Shown here: piece after piece, positions 34,001 to 46,000 of the stretch | Numbering within the stretch: the first letter of the stretch is position 1 | How the letters are laid out: every line of letters begins with the position of its first letter | Assembly (NCBI RefSeq): GCF_002234675.1 | Contig: NC_019867.2 | Coordinates: 4,172,001 to 4,236,000 of the forward strand | Source of the DNA: Oryzias latipes | Lineage: Eukaryota; Chordata; Actinopteri; Beloniformes; Adrianichthyidae | DNA: 64,000 nucleotides | Reading direction: 5' to 3' | Notes under the pieces: generated by a model | What the model saw: the letters and a program-made list of their open reading frames with translations, nothing else | What the model was told of the DNA's origin: nothing | The model's database searches: none | Position numbers and translations under genes: made by a program

Positions 34001-37000
34001 TCTATTTTGCAGTAGAGACACTGCACCTTGTTCTCTTCTTTATTAAGTGTGTAATGATCCCACACTTTAGACAATTTCTGCCGTTTATTTATAGATCTAT
34101 TCTCTGCCATCGCGCCAACTAAATTCAAAAGGTCCGTGTGAATAAACGGTCCGTGTGACACAATCAAATCCCTGCACCGCGCGTATAGTGCGCGTCATAG
34201 GAATTTAACGAGGCTTCGAGGCAGAGTTTTTGCCTTGAGGAATTTTTGTAATCGAGTAACTCAAGGAATCGTTTCAGCCCTAGAGGACACCCATGCTCAC
34301 CAGACAGTGCACTATACAGATGTTCCTCTGGTCCTGTTTCAGCCACTGATGCATGCTCTTGCAAACGTTGAAAAGACTGCGGAGGTTTGGGGCACGGCGG
34401 ACCTGCCAGTTACACTCCGAGACCTTCAGCACACAGAAATGATGCAGACAAACAAAAAACGGTCAGCAGTCACCCAAATTTGGAGAAGGTTTTTGCATGA
34501 GTGCTTCTAAATCTGCTGCAGGAACTACACATGCTGGAAACAGCTTGGAGCAGAGAGATTCGACCCACCAGGGAATTTTTTTACATCACAAATATGCTCT
34601 TTTTCAAACTGATCTGATCCTGCTTCCCAATGATTTGAATAAAGAAATACTCGGAAACTGAATTTTGAGCTTAATTTTCTTAATTTACGTCCTCCATCAT
34701 AAGAAAAAAGCCACAAGAACATGTTAAAAACACACACAAACAAACAGAACATTTTCATTAAAGTGGGTCAATAAAATTCAAAAAATAATAATAAAAGAAA
34801 ACGTCAAGCTACAACCATGACAGGCCTAAATGTTTCAATAGGTTGATGCCTAACAAAAGAAAAACATGGAGTAAAAGAAAAAAGAGCTACACACACAAAC
34901 ACACACACGTACCCTGTTGTGAAAGCGGGAGGGCCTGTATGATCGTTTGGAGAGGTTGTACACAGCGTAGTGTCCGGCGTGGCGCGAATCCAGGAACAAA
35001 CGCACATCCTCAATGTTGTTCTTTATCGCTGACTCCACCCCTTCAGCTGGAAAAGACATGACTGACACACAACAAACACCACATGTCAGAGTAGAACTTC
35101 AGCTGCATTTAGACGGTCTCTTCTACAAATCAACAAAGAGCTTTAAAAACACTTCTTAAGGATTTCTCAAACACACACCTGCTATTCTGGAGGTGATGTA
35201 GGAAATATCCAGGTCTCCTTTGGCGTAACTGTAAAAGGAATAGGAATAGTATAAAAGGTAAAAAGAGAAATGAACACTAATTATGAATCTAACTACAATA
35301 AACCTAACAAGTAAACACATATTTTAAAGACATCATTAATATCTACTTTAAGGGTGTTTTCAACAAATGAAATTAAAAGTCTCTTTCAATGTTTTCATGC
35401 AGCTTGAATCTGCCAGATCGCGTTCCCCTGCCGGCTGCTTGTAGACGTTAGGAAATCTTCTACAATTAGCTTTCATGGATCTCAGAGCAAATGCAGCCCC
35501 AGCCCCACATGGTGAGAAAACAAGCCCCACACAGAGTTCTAACGCATCCTTTCATTTAGTACAGAAAGCAGAACAGTGAAGCTGATTACGGAAACTTTGG
35601 GCTGTTCAAAGACAAACAAGTGATGCTGGTTAAGACGCATGTAGCTGCAATGGTTACTCAAGCAGAGTTCAAATTATTGAGGATTTTCATTCAAACATTC
35701 ATCCGGATGCTTTCAACCAACAGAGAATTCAAACTCTTTGCCTCTACAGCAGAAAATGTACAGATGTTCATGAACAGGAAAAACGGAAATACAAACCAAA
35801 AACTTCTTCTTACTTTTTTGATGAATATCATCCCAGTATTATTGCAAAGTGTATTATTTCCTTCAAGACAGAAAACTAAAAAGCTGAAAAAGGAAAAATG
35901 GAGTTCTACATTTTCTATTATAACATTCTTTTATCTGATTCTTACCTACATTGCATAATATAAAAAAAAGGCACTTAAGAATTAGACATCAGTCCTTCAT
36001 TAATGAAACCATCTTAAAACCTTCCTGCAGTTTTGGCTCCTTCTTACTTGATTATTTCCTGAGAGTGAACAGATCATTTTTAACTAGTTCATGTATTTTA
36101 GGATGCAGGCAAACGTCGCACTCGAGGGATTCCTCTAATTTCTTTGAATATCGTCCTGCAGGTCCTGCCTTCTGCATGAATCATGTGCACAGGTTCCTCC
36201 CCGACAGAAATATGAAGTCTGCCATCTTTATTTGTTCCCATGACGACGGGTTTTTGATGTTGGGGACCCGCCTCAAACTCTCACACACAAAGTCCCTGTT
36301 TGGACGCTGGTTTTGTCTTCCCCGCCTCAACACTCTTTAAGTCATTGCGTGTTTGCTCCTGACGGAGAGTCCCGTCTCCCGTGACGACGACGACGTCCAC
36401 ACCATGCAAGCATTCACTCAGACCTGAATGATCATGTGGGGTTAGGATCAGCCAGCTCTAATGAAGAACACGGCACATGGAGCTCCTCTAAATCAAAAAC
36501 ACTCACTAAAGAGTACATAAAGTCATTGGTGACTCGATGCGTGTCACCGACCCGTATTTACCTTGCGTTGCTAGGTGGTGGACACAGTGGGACCATGAAA
36601 GATTGGGACAAAAAACAAGAAACAAAAAAAAGAAAGAAATAATGAACAAAGAGATGGAACAAAGTGGTGATGGATGAAGGAAAAGGAACATCAGACTACA
36701 CCAAAATGTCTCTTTTTAAGCCTTAGTCACACGCACCCATACTGTGGGTTGATCCATACAGGGGCTGTGGGTTTTTAAGAGTCTATATGACTCGCCTGCT
36801 TCCCACCTACTTCACCCTTAAGTGTTGGACAAATGCTCTCTGTGATCTGTCACTTACAGAATGACCGTAGATAAAAAATGTGCGTGAACATTTTCACTCG
36901 ATTTTTGATGTGTCCCTCATGCAGGTTTGCCAGTTTTTCACCCGCAGACAGCCTGTATCCACCCGTAAGGGCATTTGTGACTGAGGCTTTAGCTGCAAAC

Positions 37001-40000
37001 TGAGCTTCCACCTGTCTGCAGGTCAACAATCACTGCCGAGGTCACCTGCTGCCTCCGCTCAGGCTAGATTAATCCACTGACCTGCAGCAGTGGAGGTAAA
37101 CTGCAGCTCAGTCTGTTTGAAAACAAACGTGCTACACTGAAGAGGGATTATAGATGGTTGTGGACATGGAAATATCAATGTTTTAGCAACCAATGTGGTG
37201 CTTGTAACGTCTCAGCGGCCCCTGCAAACATGAATATTTAAAGTAATCAATGCTAAAGGTAGAGATATTCAAAATTGTAAGAACTTAAGTCCGTCCTCTG
37301 TTAAAGGAGAAGCAAGTTACAAATATCAAAACAGAAAAAGCTTTTAAAAAAAAAGACTCAACTGCAACCAAGAATACCAACGTCTCACCTGGCTACTGAC
37401 TGGATGACCTTCGAGGACGTGTCCTTTATGTTGGTCAGGAAACGCTCCGTCCCCCCCCTCAGGATATCCAAGAGGCCGCTGCCCGCCTGATCAGGATCGT
37501 ACACGCCTGGGCATTGAGACAAAAACCGCAAATGTTGACAAACGCCAGCATTAGCGCCGAGCTGAAGAGTGTGGGAGGCGATCTGAGCGGAAGGCTGCAG
37601 ATCCTGAGCTCAAAACTGAGTTACGACAACTTGCACTTAAAGCTGATCGCCCAGAGTAAAGGAAAGGAAACACTGCTTTGACAGATGGTTGACTACAAGT
37701 GCCGAAATCCTCTTATGGAGCTCGCAGCTGTGAGCGTGAAATCACACCTATGGACAGGAATGTCAAGATCAACCTTAAATACACGTTAAGAACATTTTTA
37801 AAGTTGGCCTTTCCAAATAATAATTCTATTTCTACTCTTATTTATATGTTCATTTTGTGCCTCATAATGCGTTTTTATCATTTTTTTTTAAAGTTTGAAA
37901 TGTATTTTTTTTCTGTAAAGCACCTTGTGCTACAAATGTATGAAAAGTCCTTTATAAATAAAGTTTGATTTGAATTTAACTATTTTAAACTAAATCGCTG
38001 CTGTTTTGTATCTGTATTTCATTTGTGTCTGCTTTAAATGTTAACCGACACTCTAGAAAGGGAAAAAGAAGTTAAAAAGTTACACATTAGACCACTGGAA
38101 TGCATCTGGACCTCACACTTCTGGGATTAAGATCACTGAGCTACAACCTTTGTAACACTGACTGTTGGTTACGATGGCTCGGTAACCTCAAAGGCTTCTG
38201 GGAGTTTGCAATAATGCCATGAAAACAAACAACGTTCCTGTCTTTAAGCAGTCATGAAAACGGGTTCTTACCTGTGTTGTTTTGGACGTTATGGATGTGA
38301 GTGGACGGCTGCGCTCCGTTGTTGCCGAAGCCTCCGTTCTGCTCCAGGAGCTGCAGACATTCGTACCCGTCATACACCGGACGCCAACAGTAGTACGTGG
38401 TCAACATTGTATCCCAACAAAATATCAAGCCCAATGCCAGCAGGACTGAGAAAGTTGGCCTGCAAGATTTTAAAGTAGATTTTTTTTTTAAATGTCGAAG
38501 AAATCCACAACAAATGACTTTTCTTCCGCTTTCTGTTCCAACCAGAGGTAATAAAAATGAAGTCTATTGGCTAAAATAAGAAAGCTCCCCGAGTTCTTCT
38601 CTTCCTTTCAGCCGAGCATCCCTGTGTAAAAATCTTTCTTCCATCTCTGCTTCCTGTCTTCACACGTTTTTCTCTCCCCGCTACATCAGTCTGCCTCTCC
38701 ATATGTCTGCAGAACGCCAACTGAGAGGAGAGAAGAGGAGGAGGAGGACTGTAATCTTCTTAAATCCAGGAAACTCCTTCTTAGCCCTAATCAGATGAGC
38801 AAACAGCAAACCTGCCCCTTACCCAGCGCACACGTCCAATCTTTGTGACTCCACTTTTTACACATTCAGATGGACTTTGTGGCTTCATTTGTCCTTTAGT
38901 GCAAACCAAACATTTTCTTTCAAATTCAATTTTGCCCGTGGGAACTCTGACATACATATTTACTAGACCAAAGCATTGATAAAGTCAGAGAAAAACCCAG
39001 AGCTTTGACGATGTGAACTCAGCCTTACATCAGCCAGAAGTGAGGATTTTAGGATACGTTTTCGGGACGAGAGGAGCTGTGGTGAGAATTTCAAGAGTCT
39101 CTGTTGTTGCCAGGTTCAAGAGAAATCCTGAATTTAGTCAAGATTACCACCGTTTCATGTTTGTCAGAAAAACAACACTAAGGAGGTTGTTGATCTGGGT
39201 TAGCTGGGAAACGAGGAGCCAGCAGAAGAGAATACAGCCTCCTTTGTGGCCTCCACAGACTGTGTTTGTCTGGAGAGCCTTAAAAAAGTAACTATATTAG
39301 CAGTTTGAGAGCATTCAAGAGTGTGTGTTTAAGTTTACACAAACTAACAGGACGCGGTCTGTGTGATCTGCCTGTCACTAGTGTCCTGGCGTAAAGGCTG
39401 GAAGACACTGAGGCTGTGCTCCTATGAACCAGCCAGCCGGGTTCTTTAACTGCTTGTTGAAGATGTTTTTCTAGCAGCTTTTGGGGGGAAACACACCTCT
39501 GTCACTGGAGACTTGGGGTTGACGTTGCGAGCTGCCGCTATTTCCTGGAGCTGGTTGACCAACTCTGTGATTGACAGACGCTCCTCTGGATTTACCTTCA
39601 ACATGGCACCTGGGAAAGACGAGGAGGACAGACATGGAGACAAAAGGACCACTTTGACTAAAATCGACCTTTTCAAAACAATTCAGAAAACACAACTTGT
39701 TGTTGATCAAGTTTACATGGTTTTGGTTGTAAAAGTTACTTCTATTACACGCACGTCTTCTTTTCATCACGGGTTAAGAAATGTACTTTCTGTTTCGAAT
39801 AACATTACACAGGTGCAACCCAAGGCACCAGAACACTTCACTTTATTTTAAACTCCATTACTTTAATCTCTGAGGTTTTTTTTTATTCAACAACAGTAAA
39901 CACACTATTTTTCTACTTTTAACAGTCTTAAAAATCTTAATAAGTTGTTTATTTACACACTGTTTAAGTAAAGTCTGACTACGATAGATAGTTTGGTAAA

Positions 40001-43000
40001 ACGTACGAATGAGATCGTGATACACGTTGTATTTGGCGTCATTCTGAGGAATGGAGTATTTTCCGTTGACTATTTGCAGCTTCGCTCCTTCCTCAAAGGG
40101 ATGCTGCTTAAAACACAGCAGGTAGAGGATGCATCCCAGGGCCTGGATGACGGAGCACAAAAACACAGACTTTGAGGTTTTATATCTGTAAACGTAGATT
40201 TCAACAGAAATACATAAGAAGAAAATGACTGACCCAGATGTCTTGTTTCTCATTGATTGGATAGTTGGAGTACAGATCAATCATTTCTGGTGTGCGGTAC
40301 GCTGGAGTGGTATTCCTCGTTATCTAAAAAGAATAAATGCATTTAAAAAAAACATATGACATTTATTCAAATAGGCTCTGCTCAATCCCTCCATGTTCTG
40401 TTTTATAAATAAATTATTGGACCAACTTGATAATCACAGCACCCTCAAAAAAAGTCAAAACAATCAATAAATCAAAATACATTTTTGTTTTTTCAAACTT
40501 TTATCCTGAAAACTTTTTCTTAAGAATTATTCACCGTTACTCCCAAAACATGAGCAGGGGAAAAAATTGCATTTAGCAACTCGGATGTCCTGGATGTGAA
40601 GGTCATCTGCAGCTAAACTACTTTATGGGAGCATGTGCCGGTTTGGTTATGGAATTAACATGATCAGCTGGGTCAATCAGTGTGGGTAATTGGATCAAAT
40701 ATGTCTGTTTTCTGCACCGGTTCTGATGAGATTCCTGCCGCAGATCCGCTGAGGATTCTGAACATGTCGTCTGTCCCTCCTAACAAACCCGAGTGTCGTC
40801 ATCTTCATACCCAAGGGATTCAGAGAACAGGGATTGCTGCCGCCTTCAGGAGGAAATCTTCACACTCTTCCACTTTTCTTTTGCTGACATCTTTTAGAGA
40901 AGTTACTAGTCTCAGCGTGAAAAGCCTACAGAACGTTTTCTTGCCTAAAAAGTCCTTTTTCTTTAGCTGGGAAAGCTTAGGGTTGAGTTTTTACCCATTT
41001 TAGTGCTGCACACTTTATTTCCTTCCGTACAAATACCAGAAAAGACATCATTTTTTAAATTGTAACTGTGGGGTAATGCTTGGGGGGGAGGTCTTTGTTA
41101 ATGCAGGAAAACAGTCACTATATATCTATATACTGGTAGGATTTAATGACCCTTATCATTTTTTTTCTTTTAGAAAACCTCAGTTTCTGTTAGAATGCAT
41201 GAAGGTACCTCATCCTCCACCATGGACCTTTTCTGTGCCGACCAGCTGAAGTCGGGGTAATGTGACACCGTGGTGGAGCTGCCAAAGTCACAAAGCTTGA
41301 TGGTGCCCTGGTTACTAATCAGGAGGTTCTCGATCTGCAACAAATCAGTTTTGTTTGAGATTTAAACCCAAAGGCATGTGACACGGCAGACGCTGGTCCT
41401 GGGGATCAACCTTGAGGTCTCTGTGTATGATCGGAGGCTTCTGCTTGTGCATGTGCTGCACGGCGCGGCAAGTCTGGTAGAAGACTTTCATCACAGTGTC
41501 GCATGACAGAGGAGCTCTCTGCTCCACCCGCTTTACGAAGTCCACCAGCTGACCTGAAGCAAAAACACAGCAATGAGGAGAAGATCAGCGTCACAAAACG
41601 GAATTCTGCCATTACAACGATAAGCAGCTGTTTTTAAGCCTTAATGATTTTACTGGGCTGTCAGATACATTTGAAAGTTTACACACAAATGAGAGAAATG
41701 CTTTTTCTTGATTTTATTTGACGGTGGCCCTGGTACGCATTTGTAGGATCATTTTGTTTAATTAGAATAAGGAATCATTTTACGCTGGCAGTGTCCTAAA
41801 AATGGAGAGTAGAACCAGAATACAGGGAAAAAAAGGGATTTTCTGATTTTTTTGTATATTTAAAAAACATAAAGCTTTTTAAAAAGTAGCTTCATATAAA
41901 AACACAAACATTAAGCTAAATAAATGAATTTATGATGTCAAATAAAAACCCATGCTTCTTGGCATAAAGAAACCCTCCTATTCAGAGTCAAGTATAAAGA
42001 TATGAAAACACTGTAAACTTTAAGATAAGACTCAGGAGCTTCTCATTGGCTCAGACTTTCTGTTGACTAAAACCTACAGCTTCTCTTGATTCACTTAGAC
42101 CCCCTTCCCCCCACACACACACACACACACAAACACACATATGGTTATGATAGTACATTGTCTTTTCACCCCCCCTGCAGTTCCTGTCCACCGCCTCATC
42201 TGGATTATTACAACTCTCTTCTCTTTGGTCTCACTCCTGAATTTCAGTCCAGCATTCAGCAGCTCGCCTCCTCAGCAGAACCTCTGTTCGTCGCATCCCT
42301 CCAGTTCTCCTGCAGCTCCACAGGCTCCCGGTTATGTTCCGGGTGGAGGTTCAAATCCTTCTGCTTAGCTTCTAAGCCTCCTGCATTCTTCCATCCTCTT
42401 TCTCTGCTCCCTCAGCTGCTGGAACTTATTTCCTTCTAACTTTAGAAATACCACTTCACTTCCTCTTTTCACCTCCTCACTCCAGACTCTTCTGACTCCA
42501 GATTTTTAGATTTCTACATCTCTCTGGTTAGTTTTGTTCTTTTAAACGATGTGCTGCTTTCAAATAAAATCAGTCATTATAACAATTCTGCTAAATGAAA
42601 AAGCAGGCGTGCTGTAACTGAGCTAAACCCAGACGTAGAGGAGAAAACAGAACCTGTGAGCGTTCAGTCCTGCACAGACAGCTGCTCTGATGGCGTGCAT
42701 GCATGCACCACTGGACTCCTTACCTTTGCACAGCTCAGTGAGGATCAGGAACTCCGCCTGCCCGGTGTCAGACTCTTCTTTGCTGATGGAAGCAGCGGAG
42801 CAGAACTGCACCACATTTGGATGACCAGACAGTTTTTTCTGGGGAGTCAGGAGGTCAAGGGGCAACCTTCACACCGGAAAGTTTACTTCTGCATGTGCTT
42901 TTCAGAAGCGACTATTTCTTCAAATCCCTCCTCATTTTAACCTCTGTGAAGACGTAGTTCCAATTTCCTACATGGTTTTCTTACATCAGATGGGTCATTT

Positions 43001-46000
43001 TCTAAACTCTACTTTGATTTTTCTTTTTTATACTCTCCGCTGAAGTCAGCAGCAGTTCATTCTGGCGTTGGGGATTCACAGCCACACTTGAGCGTACGGC
43101 GTCGGCGAACAGGAGCCGCAGTGTCCAGTTGGGCCGGATAAAGCACACCAGCTCCTTTGAACTGCTCTGTCTGACCTGGGAGTTTTGTAAAACGACGCTC
43201 CCAAATACCCAGCAGTGCTCCAGGTCTGAGCTTTCAAGCATACCTTCAACTCGTAGCTAAACACTAATTAACACATTTATGCGTTACACTTGTTTAGTTA
43301 GACTCTGAACGTGTTTTCGGCCAAACAAAAAAGCCCCTGTTTAGGAAACAATTCATAAAAGCCAACATCTCCTTTAGTGCTGATTACAAAGTAGACCTCA
43401 AATGATTCAGGAACCTTTTCACCTTTTCCCATGACATTCACTGAATAGTGAAAACTCTCTGAAAGCTTTACGTCCTCACAGATGTTAAAGGATACCATGA
43501 AGCAGATTTCCTGGATGATTTCCTTGTTCTTTTCCTCCTCGTAGGACAGCAATCTCTGAACACAAAATGAAGAAAAACACCCAAACTGTTAGATCTCAAA
43601 AGGATATAGTCAATAAATCACATTTATTCTGGGGGTTTCCAGACAATCGACATTTCCATCTCACCTTAAGAGCGTAGTCTTTGCCACCGCTCAAGTCCTG
43701 AGCTTCATACACAAAGGCAAATCCACCTTTGGAGGAAGACATTTTGAAAAACCATTAAAGACAAGTTAATATTTGATTTACCTGATATGACATTTACAGG
43801 CAGATTATTGGTCCGTGTTTTGCTATCGTTTAGCGACACAAACCAGAATTTGTCATGGTTCTGCTTTTGCAGGGGAAACGGATCCCGTCATCACAGGGAG
43901 GAACAGAAACTCCCACAAAGCTTTGCAGTCAGGCTAATATCTTCGAGAGCGGCCTCATCAGCCGATGGCTTAAGCTGAAGTGCCTCCTTCGACAAAAGCA
44001 CAACACCAGAGCAAAGCAAAGCAAACCCTTTTCAGTGGAGGAGAGGAGGAAATTTATGCAACAGATTTAAGCAATTTCCTCCTTTGCAGCATCTAAAATG
44101 CTTGAGACGAATCAGTTAGTGTAATTTAAAACTGAAATAAAGTCATAATAATCAGGAAAATCCAACATCAGCATATAGTCAAAACTGAAATGGTTCAAAT
44201 TTTGAATTCTTTTTGTTCAACTAGCAAGTTTCCTAGTCGTACAGTTCAACATTATTTATTGAGTTGTCTGTACTTATATATCTACGTTGCATTTCATTAC
44301 AGTGTGATAAAGTTCTGTGAACTTATCATTTTTAATTGTGAAATGCGGGAATGCCAACTTTTGGAGTTGGTTTTGTCCACTGATTGAGTGGTTTGTCAAG
44401 AAGCGTCTGCAGAAGTTTTAACTCTTATTTAATGACATAAGTATTAGCAAGTACATAAAGTACATTGTATCCCACAATTCCTTGCGGTGCCGATCTAACA
44501 GCAGCATCAAAGTTACACCTACCTAATTGAATTAATTTGAATGAAAGTAAAATAACTGTCTGAAAACTACGTGTTATCTTTAAGCTGACTTAGCAAACAA
44601 ATAATTTATCTAAACTGAAGTAAATAATGAAGTTACATCAAAGTATAAAGTTTCTTTCCAACATCCATATGTGGTCTTATCATCCTCTCATGGTGGAAAA
44701 AGTATTATCTGAACTTCTTCATCCACTAAATCATCTTCAAATGGACACGTCATGCTGCTTCACCTCTCTGAAAACAAACTAACCTTCAACTAAACCTGCT
44801 CCAGACCAGGTTATGTTCAGAGCATGAGTTGCTATGGCAACTTGACATATCCCGAAACATACCTCCATTTCTGGAACCCAAAGCTGAGGTTATCAACTTC
44901 CTTAGCCTTAAAGTTACTGTTATAACTATAACCTGCTTTCTGGAATACCCCCCAGGGCTCCAGCCATTTTGTAAAAGACGTTTTGGTGAACCGGGCCTTA
45001 GCCCCGCCCATGGCAACTAAGACTCATGGGAAGTGTTGATTCCCACACCTTGAGTTAGGGAGCTGTGAAGAAAAGTGATACTCCTCATTTTGTTCTAGTT
45101 ACAGAGTATGGTCAAATGTAACTATTTGTCCTGCTGCACACATGCGGGTAAGCTGTGACTGCTTACCTGTGCCTTAATGATCTTGAAAAGATCTGGGTTG
45201 CATGTGGAAATATGAAAATGCAGTAGGGTATAAAGTATGTGTGATTATGAAGCGGAATCCAAAGTCAAGAACAGAGGTGCTCTTAAAACTCAAATTTAAG
45301 TTATTTCAACCTTTGGTCAAATCACCAATAATTGGAATTTACAGTTGTTACAGCCTAAAAAATTAAGTTTGTACATCTAAGCCAGAGTTCTGAAAAATTA
45401 AGATTCAGAGTTAGGATTAAGTGACATTTTAGGTCACTGTAATTTACATCTGAGTTGGTCAAAATAACGATTCAAAGTTAATCCAACTTGAACTTTTAAG
45501 TTCATACAACTTACAACTGAGTTAGAAGAACTTACATAAATGAGTTTGAAAACTCCAACACAAAACTTAAAATATTGAGTTTAGGTCCTTAACTCAAAAT
45601 TTTACCGAAGTTTGTTGCCTTACAATTTTAAGTTCTACGAACTTTTCTTTTTTTGCAGTGTATAATGAAATGATGCCGATGTGTGTCTCTCAAAATTCAT
45701 TATAAAAATACAGACTTAAAAGGAGATGTCTGAATATCTAAAACCAGAAGACATAAAGTCCAATAACAGTTTAAAACAAGAGCACTCAAATATAAACTGA
45801 AGAAAAGAAAACATTTTTTCCTGTTTCTGTTGTTTACATCACCAAAAAAAGTGGTTCTGGACGTTGAGAGTTAAAAAATATTTACTGCAATCGTTTCACT
45901 TAATCACTTAAAGCCATACATTTAGGGATTTATCCATCAAACATTGATTTTTTGCTAAAAAGAAAGAAACTTAAATCAAGTAATTGATTTTCTTTGAGAT

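Larger units (their letters stand above)
31174..37506 (-). other. gak: gak exons 11-18: PTEN-like and C2 domains
   Basis: Residues about 360-672. Exons 11-15 give the PTEN-like fold and include [20 protein letters not shown] and [17 protein letters not shown]. The signature Cys is present, but the Arg does not sit at the +6 position of an HCx5R phosphatase loop. That is the known state of GAK/auxilin and suggests lipid binding rather than catalysis. Exons 16-18 carry the C2 part ([40 protein letters not shown]). Exon 14 lies between transposon insertions and is easy to miss. Confidence 0.88.

Noticed and set aside
33943-34167. BED zinc-finger frame as a host gene
   Set aside because: It has no exons beyond the zinc-finger start, sits next to a hAT terminus in a gak intron and lacks the catalytic region, so it is a transposon fragment.
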